A stretch of 12,141 bases of DNA from DATKYK01 sp034430255. Its GTDB lineage: Bacteria > Chloroflexota > Dehalococcoidia > E44-bin15. The notes beneath the pieces were generated by a model. The model ran no database searches, had not been told where the DNA came from, and worked only from the letters and a program-made list of their open reading frames with translations. The translations under genes and the position numbers were made by a program. Where the stretch lies: NCBI GenBank assembly GCA_034430255.1, contig DAOUEU010000118.1, positions 1-12,141 of the forward strand, given 5' to 3'. The first letter of the stretch is position 1. Each line of letters opens with the position of its first letter. Positions 1 to 6,976 of this stretch are shown here, piece after piece.

Positions 1-6
1 ATCCAT
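1..6 (-). CDS. atpC: Possible start of ATP synthase epsilon subunit (partial, runs off the window)
   Basis: After the atpD stop codon the minus strand carries a Shine-Dalgarno-like GGAGGGG (plus strand 17-23) and then ATG GAT at positions 6-1. In atp operons the epsilon gene normally follows beta, so this is probably its start. Only two codons are visible and the spacer from the Shine-Dalgarno core to ATG is about 12 nt, longer than usual. The identity rests on gene order, not on protein sequence. Confidence 0.35.
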
Positions 7-32
7 TCTCGGTAGTCCCCTCCAACTCCCTT

Positions 33-1451
33 TTATGCCGCCTCCAGTTCCTTCGCCTTCTCCACCACGTCGTCGATAGTGCCCGCCATGAAGAAGGCCT
101 GCTCGGGGAGGGCATCGTGGTTTCCATCAAGTATCTCCTTGAAGCCGCGCACCGTCTCCTTAACCGGAACGTAGCGACCTTCCATGCCGGTGAAGGTCTC
201 GGCAACGTACATAGGCTGTGATAGGAAACGCTGGATCTTGCGGGCACGCGATACAGTGAGCTTGTCCTCCTCGGAGAGCTCCTCAATGCCCAATATGGCG
301 ATTATGTCCTGCAGGTCCCGGTAGCGCTGTAGCACCCGCTGCACCCCGCGGGCCACTCCGTAATGCTCCTCGCCCACAACTAGCGGATCGAGGATTCGAG
401 AAGTGGAGGCCAGCGGGTCGACGGCAGGGTAGAGTCCCTGCTCGGCGATGGCACGCTCCAGGGCAACCACGGCATCGAGGTGACCGAACACCGTAGACAC
501 ACCGGGGTCAGTGTAGTCATCAGCAGGTACATAGATCGCCTGGAAGGAGGTAATGGAGCCCTTTTTGGTGGAGGTTATCCTCTCCTCCAGGTCGCCCATC
601 TCGGTAGCCAGTGTGGGCTGATAGCCCACCGCCGATGGCATCCGCCCCAGAAGCGCCGAAACCTCCATGCCGGCCATGATATAGCGATAGATATTATCAA
701 TGAAAAGCAGCACGTCCTGCCCCTCTACATCGCGGAAGTATTCTGCCATGGTTAGACCGGTAAAGCCCACTCGCACCCGTACGCCGGGCGGCTCATTCAT
801 TTGCCCGAAAACCAGCACCGTTTTATCGATGACCCCCGAGGCCTTCATCTCATACCAGAGGTCGTTTCCCTCACGGGAGCGCTCCCCTACCCCGGCGAAT
901 ACGGAGAAGCCGCCGTGCTCGGTGGCAATATTGCGAATAAGCTCCTGGATAATAACGGTCTTACCCACCCCGGCGCCGCCGAATGCTCCCACCTTGCCCC
1001 CTTTGGTGAAGGGGGTGATCAGGTCGATTACCTTAAGCCCGGTCTCCAGCATCTGGGTGGAGGTCTCCTGATCCCGAAAGGAGGGCGGGAGGCGGTGTAT
1101 AGGCCATTGTTCCTCAGCCTCAACCGGCCCCAGATCGTCCAGTGGCTCGCCGAGCACATTAAACAGCCTCCCCAGTGTGGCTGGCCCCACCGGGACACTG
1201 AGCGGCGCCCCGGTGTCGATGGCCTCGGCGCCACGCTCCAGGCCATCGGTGGGGGACATAGCGAGACAGCGAACCCAGTTGTTCCCCACGTGCTGCTGCG
1301 TCTCAAGGAGGATCTTATCCCCTTTGAGGGAGATCTCGACAGCGTTATTCAGCGACGGCAGCTCATCCGGGGGGAACTCTATATCCACCACTGTGCCAAT
1401 AACCTGGACCACCTTTCCTTTGGCCTTTCCTTTGGCCTTTCCTTTGGCCAT
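33..1451 (-). CDS. atpD: F1Fo ATP synthase subunit beta
   Basis: Catalytic beta subunit of the F1 headpiece, which makes ATP from ADP and phosphate on the cytoplasmic side of the membrane. The 472-residue protein has the P-loop GGAGVGKT at about 158-165 (Lys164), the catalytic glutamate in GERSREGND (Glu190-Arg191), a Walker B segment LLFIDNIYRY, and a DELSEED-type loop read here as EELSEED. Length is normal for the family. The start is ATG at 1451, supported by AGGAGG five bases upstream. It lies 49 nt after atpG and before the presumed epsilon gene. The odd part is the N-terminus: after Met come three exact AKGK repeats before the normal KVVQVIG-type start of the beta barrel, encoded by a perfect 12-bp triple repeat. 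Apart from that extension the protein looks fully functional. Confidence 0.98.
   Translation of the reverse strand: MAKGKAKGKAKGKVVQVIGTVVDIEFPPDELPSLNNAVEISLKGDKILLETQQHVGNNWVRCLAMSPTDGLERGAEAIDTGAPLSVPVGPATLGRLFNVLGEPLDDLGPVEAEEQWPIHRLPPSFRDQETSTQMLETGLKVIDLITPFTKGGKVGAFGGAGVGKTVIIQELIRNIATEHGGFSVFAGVGERSREGNDLWYEMKASGVIDKTVLVFGQMNEPPGVRVRVGFTGLTMAEYFRDVEGQDVLLFIDNIYRYIMAGMEVSALLGRMPSAVGYQPTLATEMGDLEERITSTKKGSITSFQAIYVPADDYTDPGVSTVFGHLDAVVALERAIAEQGLYPAVDPLASTSRILDPLVVGEEHYGVARGVQRVLQRYRDLQDIIAILGIEELSEEDKLTVSRARKIQRFLSQPMYVAETFTGMEGRYVPVKETVRGFKEILDGNHDALPEQAFFMAGTIDDVVEKAKELEAA
1414..1449 (-). repeat. Perfect 12-bp tandem repeat (three copies) inside the atpD start
   Basis: Three exact copies of a 12-bp unit (plus strand TTTCCTTTGGCC) lie at 1414-1425, 1426-1437 and 1438-1449. 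On the coding strand each unit reads GCC AAA GGA AAG, giving Ala-Lys-Gly-Lys, and the array begins directly after the atpD ATG. Because the unit is a multiple of three, gain or loss of a copy keeps the frame. No such array is seen in the other atp genes of this window. Confidence 0.95.
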
Positions 1452-1500
1452 GATAACCTCCTACCTTATTCTAAACCAGCGCCGCTGCTTCCTTTTCACT

Positions 1501-2358
1501 CTACCCCAAGGCCGCTGCCCCTCCAGTGATATCCAGAAGCTCCTTCGTTATCATCTCCTGCCTCGCCTTATTATAGGTCAGTGTGAGATCATCTATGATC
1601 TCGTTGGCATTGTCGGTTGCGCTACGCATCGCTACCATCCGCGCCGACTGCTCGCTGGCAATGGACTCGAGGATGACATGGTAGAGCCCCATCTCAACGA
1701 AGCGGGGGAGAAGCTGGTCCAGCACCTGGTCCGGTGAAGGCTCATAGATATACTCCGCACTACGCCCCGGCTCGATATCCGCCGGCTCAATGGGGAGCAG
1801 CCGCCACAGCACCGGCCGCTGGCTCATGGTAGTCACAAACTGGGTGTACGATATGTACACTTCATCTATGCCTCCATCGGTGTAATCATCGATGACTATT
1901 CGAGCGATGGGCTGGATATCGACTATCGAAGGACGGTCGCCAAGGCGGGTGAGATCGGCACGCAACTCCTGCCCGCTGCGCACCATAAAATCCCTCCCCT
2001 TTCGACCGATAACCAGGATGGTCACTTGAGCCCGCTGCTCCAGGATGAAGCCCGCTGCGCTGCGGTTGACACTGGCAACCAGCCCGCCGCAAAGGCCGCG
2101 GTCGGGGGTGATATGGATAAGGGCAATCCGGTTAACCGGCCGCTTTTGGAGGAGAGGGTGAATCTCCTCACCGGAGCGGCGCTGCGCCGCCAGGTCGGCC
2201 AGAACCTGCTGCATCTTATCGGCATAGGGGCGAGCGGCGATGGTGTGCTCCTGAGCACGCCTCATCTTCGAGGCAGCAACCATCTCCATTGCCCTGGTGA
2301 CCTTGGCTGTGCTCTGGACACTCCTAATACGGCGGCGAATCTCACGAATGGTTGGCAT
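1501..2358 (-). CDS. atpG: F1Fo ATP synthase subunit gamma
   Basis: Central rotor shaft of F1, which couples c-ring rotation to conformational change in the beta subunits. The 285-residue protein shows both conserved ends of the family. The N-terminal helix starts PTIREIRRRIRSVQSTAKVTRAMEMVA-like and contains the invariant MVAASKM segment. The C-terminal helix contains MRSATDNANEII followed by NKARQ. Length is typical. ATG at 2358 is preceded by AAAGG about seven bases upstream. The gene follows atpA after an unusually long, AT-rich spacer of 107 nt and precedes atpD by 49 nt. No truncation or missing motif is visible. Confidence 0.96.
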   Translation of the reverse strand: MPTIREIRRRIRSVQSTAKVTRAMEMVAASKMRRAQEHTIAARPYADKMQQVLADLAAQRRSGEEIHPLLQKRPVNRIALIHITPDRGLCGGLVASVNRSAAGFILEQRAQVTILVIGRKGRDFMVRSGQELRADLTRLGDRPSIVDIQPIARIVIDDYTDGGIDEVYISYTQFVTTMSQRPVLWRLLPIEPADIEPGRSAEYIYEPSPDQVLDQLLPRFVEMGLYHVILESIASEQSARMVAMRSATDNANEIIDDLTLTYNKARQEMITKELLDITGGAAALG

Positions 2359-2465
2359 TCTTCGGCCTTTTGCTACCCCTTTGCCCGCTAGTGGAATAAA
2401 TGCGCTATAGAAGAATGGCTATTTCCAAGGAAGATATTGATAAGATATTACATAGTTTGAAAAAT
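2359..2465. other. AT-rich spacer between atpA and atpG
   Basis: This 107-nt gap is the longest inside the atp operon; its other gaps here are about 50 nt or less. It is clearly richer in A and T than the flanking genes. I see no convincing minus-strand promoter with normal spacing, no terminator with a U-tract and no credible ORF. An mRNA processing site or a weak internal promoter is possible but not supported by a clear motif. Confidence 0.5.
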
Positions 2466-3974
2466 TTAGTATGGCACCTTCTCCTTGAACTCAGCGATCG
2501 CCTGCTTCAGCAACTCCTCGGTCTCATCAGTAAGCTCCTTCTCCTCAGCGATGCGCTGGCCAATCTCGGTGTGGCTCGTCTCCATGAAGCGGTGGAAGCC
2601 CTCCTCAAAGCCCTTTACCTTCTCTACGGGGACATCGTCGAGGTAGCCGTTGATCACGGCGTAGAGGATGGTTACTTCTTTCTTGAGGGGCATGGGAACA
2701 TACTGGGGCTGCTTCAACACCTCGGTGATGCGCTGCCCCCGCTCCAGTTGCATCCTGGTTGCCTTGTCCAGCTCGGCAGCGCCAAACTGGGAGAATGTCG
2801 CCAACTCCCGGTACTGAGCGAGGCCCAGCCTCAACTTTCCCGCCACCCGCTTCATCGCACGGCTCTGAGCAGCGCCCCCTACCCTGGAGACGCTGAGCCC
2901 GACATTTAGCGCCGGCCGCACCCCTGCATTGAATAGATCGGTCTCCAGATATATCTGACCGTCGGTGATGGAGATGACATTGGTGGGGATATAGGCCGAT
3001 ATATCACCGGCCTGGGTTTCGATAATGGGCAGGGCGGTAAGCGAGCCGCCACCATACTGCGGCGCCATCTTAGCGGCGCGCTCCAGCAGGCGGCTATGTA
3101 GATAGAAAATGTCGCCTGGGTAAGCCTCGCGACCCGGTGGGCGACGCAGTAGCAAGGATAGCTCACGATAGGCCCAGGCATGCTTGGAGAGGTCATCGTA
3201 GATAATCAGGGCATCCCGCCCCTGCTCCATGAACTCCTCGCCTATGGCGCAGCCAGCGTAAGGGGCGAGATACTGCAGCGCCGCCGGGTCGGAAGCATGA
3301 GCCGATACCACGATGGTATGCTCCATAGCTCCATAGTTCTCCAGTATAGCCACCGCCTGCGCTACCTTGGATGATTTCTGTCCAATGGCAACATATATAC
3401 AGATGAGGTCGCCACCTTTCTGGCTGATGATTGCATCGAGGGCGATAGCGCTCTTACCGGTGGCGCGGTCGCCAATAATGAGCTCTCGCTGCCCCCGCCC
3501 CAGGGGGATTATGCTATCTATAGCCTTGATCCCGGTATGTACCGAGGTATCCACCGACTTGCGTAGCACCACATTGGGCGCCACCCGCTCCACCGGGGAG
3601 GTTTTCTTATACTTCAGCGACCCCTTGCCATCCAGAGGCAAGCCTAGGGGATCGATTACCCGACCTATGAGGCCATCGCCCACCGGCACCTCGGCGATCC
3701 TGCCGGTGGAGTGAACCTCATCACCCTCCTTGATATCAGTCCATTCGCCCAGGATAACCGCGCCCACGCTATCCTCCTCCAGGTTGAGGGCGATACCGAT
3801 TACCCCATTGGGGAACTGGAGCAGCTCATTATACCTGGCACCGGCGAGCCCATGAATGCGGGCGATACCATCGCCCACCTCAACCACTGTGCCCACATCC
3901 ACCATGGCTACCGTGGTGCCAAACTGCTCTATCTGTTGTTTTATGATCGCGGCGAAGTCATGGGCTCGAGCCAT
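2466..3974 (-). CDS. atpA: F1Fo ATP synthase subunit alpha
   Basis: Non-catalytic nucleotide-binding subunit that alternates with beta in the F1 hexamer. The 502-residue length is normal. Visible landmarks are the beta-barrel domain with VGDGIARIHGL near 33-43, the P-loop GDRATGKS at 168-175 (Lys174), the Walker B region ALIIYDDLSKHAWAYR at about 255-270, and the arginine finger in SVSRVGG (Arg364), which reaches into the neighbouring beta catalytic site. The start ATG at 3974 is set by GGAGGT seven bases upstream (plus 3982-3987). It is the sixth gene of the operon, 54 nt after atpH, and ends with TAA just before the AT-rich spacer. Nothing is missing. Confidence 0.98.
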   Translation of the reverse strand: MARAHDFAAIIKQQIEQFGTTVAMVDVGTVVEVGDGIARIHGLAGARYNELLQFPNGVIGIALNLEEDSVGAVILGEWTDIKEGDEVHSTGRIAEVPVGDGLIGRVIDPLGLPLDGKGSLKYKKTSPVERVAPNVVLRKSVDTSVHTGIKAIDSIIPLGRGQRELIIGDRATGKSAIALDAIISQKGGDLICIYVAIGQKSSKVAQAVAILENYGAMEHTIVVSAHASDPAALQYLAPYAGCAIGEEFMEQGRDALIIYDDLSKHAWAYRELSLLLRRPPGREAYPGDIFYLHSRLLERAAKMAPQYGGGSLTALPIIETQAGDISAYIPTNVISITDGQIYLETDLFNAGVRPALNVGLSVSRVGGAAQSRAMKRVAGKLRLGLAQYRELATFSQFGAAELDKATRMQLERGQRITEVLKQPQYVPMPLKKEVTILYAVINGYLDDVPVEKVKGFEEGFHRFMETSHTEIGQRIAEEKELTDETEELLKQAIAEFKEKVPY

Positions 3975-4028
3975 CTTTTCTACCTCCGATCCATCCAGTC
4001 AATCTATCCACAAGAGCGACCTCCCGAT

Positions 4029-4556
4029 CTATTTCATCAGGCTCTCTCTGAGAGCGAGAAGCCTGGACCTGGTGCTGCCATCGATGAGCTTATCGCCCAC
4101 CCTGGCCACAAGCCCCCCGATAATGGCAGGAGCGACCCTAGTGGTGAGCACGATCTCCCGTCCCACCAGGTCACCGAGACGATGAATCAGCTTATCCTTT
4201 TCGTCAGGCTCCAGCGGGACGGCAGTCGTCACCTCGGCATGAGCGATCCCCCGATATTCATCGACCAGCCGCCCGTACTCAAGAACCATATCAGCCACCA
4301 AGTGAAGTCTCCCCCGGGACACCAGCAGCAGGGCCAAATTCATTACCAGTGGGTTCAGCCCTTCGAGGCCCTGGCGCAAGACCCTCGCTTTCTCTTCGAA
4401 GTGAATCCGCGGGCTCTCCAAAAAGGTAAAAAGAAGGGGATCCTTCAACGCTTCGGAGAGCCGCTCCAGGTCCCCGCGCCATAAATCCAATTCTTCCCGT
4501 TCCAGCGCGATCTGAAACGCTGCCTGGGCATGCCTTCTTGCCGCAGCCCGCGCCAT
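4029..4556 (-). CDS. atpH: F1Fo ATP synthase subunit delta
   Basis: Peripheral-stalk subunit that links the top of F1 to the b dimer (OSCP family). The protein is 175 residues, normal for the family, with a helical N-terminal domain beginning MARAAARRHAQAAFQIA and a C-terminal segment containing VAPAIIGGLVARVGDKLIDGS, the best conserved part of the family. I chose the ATG at 4556 because a perfect AAGGAGGAGG (plus 4561-4570) lies just upstream. A longer reading from a GTG at 4598 would add a Gly-rich 14-residue tail that looks like untranslated leader. With the chosen start there are 28 nt between the atpF stop and this gene. The function assignment is secure because of the position between b and alpha. 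Confidence 0.94.
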   Translation of the reverse strand: MARAAARRHAQAAFQIALEREELDLWRGDLERLSEALKDPLLFTFLESPRIHFEEKARVLRQGLEGLNPLVMNLALLLVSRGRLHLVADMVLEYGRLVDEYRGIAHAEVTTAVPLEPDEKDKLIHRLGDLVGREIVLTTRVAPAIIGGLVARVGDKLIDGSTRSRLLALRESLMK

Positions 4557-4560
4557 CAGC

Positions 4561-4570
4561 CCTCCTCCTT
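4561..4570 (-). promoter_or_regulatory. Ribosome binding site deciding the atpH start
   Basis: Minus-strand AAGGAGGAGG lies four bases before ATG 4556. It favours that ATG over the upstream in-frame GTG codons at 4598 and 4595. Confidence 0.8.
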
Positions 4571-4584
4571 GGCAACCCCCACCA

Positions 4585-5082
4585 TCACCGCTCACCACCC
4601 GATGCCTGCTCCAGCACCTCCTCGATGAGGCGGCGATGCTTCTTCCGATCCAAGGTCTCGTTTACCACCTTCTCGGCAGCGGTTATCGCCAGGTCAACAA
4701 ACTGGCGCTTGACCTCATCGATAGCCTCATCACGCTCACGCTCGATCTCGGTGCGCGCCCGGGCGACGATAACCTCCGCCTCCTGCCTGGCCTCTCCCCT
4801 CGCCTCCTCCTTGAGGCGCTCACCCATCTGAGCCGCTTGAGCCAATACATTCTGCCCCTCCCTGCGGGCAGCCGCCAGTTGCTCTTTAACCTGCTCCTCG
4901 GTCCCAGCCATCTGCTCCTTGATCTGCTCAGCCTGCTCCATGCTCTCCCTGATTCTGTTAGAGCGCTCATCGAACGTCCTGCGCATCGGCTTATAGAGCA
5001 GAAAAAAAAGGAGGCCAAAGAGGATCCCAAAATTTATGAGCTGAGCCAGCAAAACCTGCCAGTCAATACCTATAGCGCCCAT
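4585..5082 (-). CDS. atpF: F1Fo ATP synthase subunit b
   Basis: Peripheral-stalk subunit that anchors F1 to the membrane. The 165-residue form has one N-terminal membrane segment (about residues 9-30, with the run FGILFGLLFFLLYKP) followed by a long charged helix rich in Glu, Gln, Arg and Ala that should form the coiled coil of the stalk. I chose ATG 5082 because AAGGA lies about seven bases upstream. The longer reading would begin at a TTG directly after the atpE stop and add 11 residues not expected for the family. The short C-terminus VLEQASGGER is typical. Only one b gene is visible, so the stalk is presumably a homodimer. Confidence 0.95.
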   Translation of the reverse strand: MGAIGIDWQVLLAQLINFGILFGLLFFLLYKPMRRTFDERSNRIRESMEQAEQIKEQMAGTEEQVKEQLAAARREGQNVLAQAAQMGERLKEEARGEARQEAEVIVARARTEIERERDEAIDEVKRQFVDLAITAAEKVVNETLDRKKHRRLIEEVLEQASGGER

Positions 5083-5115
5083 ATCAACTCGTCCTTCTAG
5101 ATTGGAGTCCGGCAA

Positions 5116-5346
5116 TCATGCGATGAAGATCAGCATAATGGCCACAATGAGGGCGTAGATTGCGATAGCCTCGCAGAAGGCGATAGCCAAGATCATATTA
5201 GTCTGGATGGGACCGCGTGCCTCGGGGTTTCTGCCCAACGCCTGCATGGCGCCATACCCTAACATGCCGATCCCCAAGCCGGGTCCCAGGGCACCAGCGC
5301 CAATGGCAACTGCTGCGGCGATCAACTTCATGGTTTCGGCGTCCAT
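5116..5346 (-). CDS. atpE: F1Fo ATP synthase subunit c
   Basis: Proteolipid that forms the rotating c-ring in the membrane. The 76-residue protein is two membrane helices joined by the polar loop RNPEA (39-43). Helix one contains the glycine-rich GALGPGLGIG and helix two carries the ion-binding carboxylate Glu59 in AFCEAIAIYALI. Sodium-type c-subunits have Gln in the first-helix motif and Ser or Thr after the glutamate; here these positions are Ile and Ala, so proton coupling is inferred. ATG 5346 is preceded by AAGGGGG. The gene sits 29 nt after atpB and is followed directly by atpF, the usual a-c-b order. Confidence 0.97.
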   Translation of the reverse strand: MDAETMKLIAAAVAIGAGALGPGLGIGMLGYGAMQALGRNPEARGPIQTNMILAIAFCEAIAIYALIVAIMLIFIA

Positions 5347-5375
5347 AATTCATCCCCCTTTCAGTTTTGTCTATA

Positions 5376-6302
5376 TCAGTGCTCCTCGTGAGGAGCACCA
5401 GCCATAACCAGGAAAACCAGGGTCAAACCACAGAAGATAAGAGCCTGAACGAAACCGATAAAAATCTCTAGCCCATAGAATGGTATTGCCGCCACCCAGG
5501 GAATCAGAAACATCATCGAAAAAACAAGGATCTCCCCGGCGGTCATATTGCCAAAGAGACGGAAGGTGAAACTCATTATGCGCACCATCTCACTTACCAT
5601 CTCGATAAAGCCCACGAATATATCGATAATTCCACTAAATAGCATACCCATACCACTGCGGACCCGGCCCCGCAACACCTGCCCCATGCCACCAAAGTAC
5701 TGGCGAACATTGACAAACTTGCTCATGTACCGGATGAAGCCATGAGACCTGAAGCCCCAATACTCCACAAATATGAAGGAAACCAGTGCCAGTGCAAGGG
5801 GGAAATTGACGTCAGTATTCGCCCCCCTGAGGAAAGGCACCAGAACCTGTTCCTCACCATGGCCATGCCATAAACCTATGCTCATGAAACCGGGGAAGAG
5901 CGCCAGCCAGGCATTGGCGATGACAAAGATGAAGATGGTAGCGACCACGGGGAAAAATTTACGCCCATTCTCCTTACCCGCTATGCTCTCCACGAAATTA
6001 ATGAGCATTTCTACAGCAGCTTCCATGACGTTCTGCAGCCCACGTGGCACAAGCCTCATCCTCCGCGTAGCGGCATAGGCTATACCCCCCATTACCAGGA
6101 TGGTAAGCCAGGCGGCTATCATGGTATTGGTGATCGGGATGCCAAAGGGTGACCAGAGCACTTCCGCAGCGAGTTCAAAATGGGGCATAGAAATGGGGAA
6201 AAAGACAGCTCCTACTGCTATCAAACCAAAGGAAATAAGAGCGATAATTCCTATCCGGCGCCATTTACCCATTCGGCGCCAATACAAACCGATACCAGCC
6301 AC
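5376..6302 (-). CDS. atpB: F1Fo ATP synthase subunit a
   Basis: Membrane stator subunit that provides the two proton half-channels next to the c-ring. The 308-residue protein has several hydrophobic segments, the essential arginine in SFTFRLFGN (Arg248) and the conserved glutamine in FVQALIF (Gln286). It is longer than the 271-residue E. coli protein, partly through a stretch before the arginine helix (about 185-225). The reading starts at GTG 6302, overlapping the stop codon of the AtpZ-like gene by one base. An ATG ten codons downstream is possible but has no better ribosome site. The C-terminus ends PHEEH. The short overlap suggests translational coupling to the gene before it. Confidence 0.95.
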   Translation of the reverse strand: MAGIGLYWRRMGKWRRIGIIALISFGLIAVGAVFFPISMPHFELAAEVLWSPFGIPITNTMIAAWLTILVMGGIAYAATRRMRLVPRGLQNVMEAAVEMLINFVESIAGKENGRKFFPVVATIFIFVIANAWLALFPGFMSIGLWHGHGEEQVLVPFLRGANTDVNFPLALALVSFIFVEYWGFRSHGFIRYMSKFVNVRQYFGGMGQVLRGRVRSGMGMLFSGIIDIFVGFIEMVSEMVRIMSFTFRLFGNMTAGEILVFSMMFLIPWVAAIPFYGLEIFIGFVQALIFCGLTLVFLVMAGAPHEEH

Positions 6303-6529
6303 TAGTCTCTTTTATCCTTCTCTTTCCCCAGAGCGGGTAAAAGCATGCGGTATGTCCCATAGAAAGCGACAATCAAGCCCAGACCAAGCCCGAGCAGGGT
6401 AAATAGAGGGCTAATATCAACCTTCCCATCAAGCCACACCCCAAGATAGACCCCCCCAGCAATACACCCGCCGATATAAAACCCAACTCCGGTAAACCTG
6501 AACGCCGCTTCCCAGCGATTTACCCTCAT
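6302..6529 (-). CDS. AtpZ/AtpI-type accessory protein of the ATP synthase operon
   Basis: Small membrane protein of 75 residues with two hydrophobic segments (about 13-33 and 42-62), separated by the turn VWLDGKVDISPLFT and ending in RMLLPALGKEKDKRD. This two-helix pattern with a W-L-D-x-K loop and an L-G-L-x-x-G second helix fits the ATPase_gene1 (AtpZ/AtpI) family, which is usually encoded first in atp operons and has been linked to c-ring assembly or ion supply. ATG 6529 is preferred. A GTG at 6577 would lie just outside the upstream terminator stem and would require transcription to start upstream of the promoter placed here. No strong Shine-Dalgarno precedes the ATG, consistent with a nearly leaderless mRNA. 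The family is recognised by pattern, so the call is a little less firm than for the core subunits. Confidence 0.8.
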   Translation of the reverse strand: MRVNRWEAAFRFTGVGFYIGGCIAGGVYLGVWLDGKVDISPLFTLLGLGLGLIVAFYGTYRMLLPALGKEKDKRD

Positions 6530-6539
6530 CACCCGAAGA

Positions 6540-6568
6540 AGTATATCACAGGCTACGACACCGGACAA
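6540..6568 (-). promoter_or_regulatory. Predicted sigma-70-type promoter of the atp operon
   Basis: On the minus strand TTGTCC (plus 6563-6568) and TATACT (plus 6540-6545) are separated by exactly 17 bp. The start site would fall near 6533, only about four bases before ATG 6529, so the first cistron would be nearly leaderless. The promoter lies just downstream of the terminator of the preceding transcription unit. Confidence 0.6.
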
Positions 6569-6575
6569 CCTGCCC

Positions 6576-6606
6576 ACAAAGAAAAACCCCCCGATACGTC
6601 GGGGGG
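6576..6606 (-). terminator. Intrinsic terminator of the nuclease/zinc-ribbon unit
   Basis: A perfect 8-bp GC-rich stem (CCCCCCGA at 6587-6594 with TCGGGGGG at 6599-6606) closes a four-base loop. On the minus strand it is followed by TTTTTCTTTG (plus 6577-6586). It lies 26 nt after the stop codon of the 6632-6955 gene and separates that unit from the atp operon. Confidence 0.92.
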
Positions 6607-6631
6607 ACTACCCTTATTCAACCCTGCTTCA

Positions 6632-6955
6632 TTAGTTCGAGAAAAGTCGTGAAAAATCCCCGTCGAACCCTTTCAGGAAGTTATGAAGATCCAGCACGTC
6701 ATCTGCCCCCACCGCAGCCATTTCCCTGAACTTCTCATACTCCCCCTCAGTGAGGTCGGTAACCAGCTCTGGCGTCTCCTCCTCATTGAGCACCGCAGCC
6801 ACCAAACCCTGAGTTTTACACGTCGGGCAATAGACGCTAAGAAACCAGAGGTCAGTGTAGCGTCCGAGAACCCTCACATTTTCCTCATCATACCGGCCCC
6901 CGCACACGCTACACTTGATATTGGTGATCAAGCGCTTAATAAGTCTCTCATCCAT
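6632..6955 (-). CDS. Small zinc-ribbon protein of unknown function
   Basis: A 107-residue protein with two CxxC pairs (Cys15/Cys18 in KCSVCGG and Cys43/Cys46 in YCPTCK), the layout of a treble-clef or zinc-ribbon fold, followed by an acidic helical tail from about residue 57 that ends GDFSRLFSN. I do not recognise a characterised family. A role in nucleic-acid or protein binding is only suggested by the zinc ribbon. It starts 21 nt after the stop of the bifunctional nuclease gene with no promoter or terminator between, so the two are almost certainly co-transcribed, and the strong terminator follows directly. ATG 6955 has a moderate GGCGGT-type ribosome site. The codon pattern resembles its neighbours and there are no signs of decay. 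Confidence 0.85.
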   Translation of the reverse strand: MDERLIKRLITNIKCSVCGGRYDEENVRVLGRYTDLWFLSVYCPTCKTQGLVAAVLNEEETPELVTDLTEGEYEKFREMAAVGADDVLDLHNFLKGFDGDFSRLFSN

Positions 6956-6976
6956 ACTGCTACCGCCAAATGCACG

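Noticed and set aside
801..1529. Plus-strand ORF of 242 codons opposite atpD
   Set aside because: Antisense shadow of a fully conserved gene, no family features and no ribosome site.
2400..2909. Plus-strand ORF of 169 codons starting in the atpA-atpG spacer
   Set aside because: Nearly all of it is antisense to the conserved atpA C-terminus, with a Leu-rich composition typical of shadow frames.
5083..5115. TTG at 5115 as the start of subunit b
   Set aside because: ATG 5082 has a proper ribosome site and gives the normal N-terminus right before the membrane segment.
6530..6577. GTG at 6577 as the start of the AtpZ-like gene
   Set aside because: It would place the predicted atp promoter inside the coding region and the start codon in the terminator U-tract; the added residues do not resemble the family.
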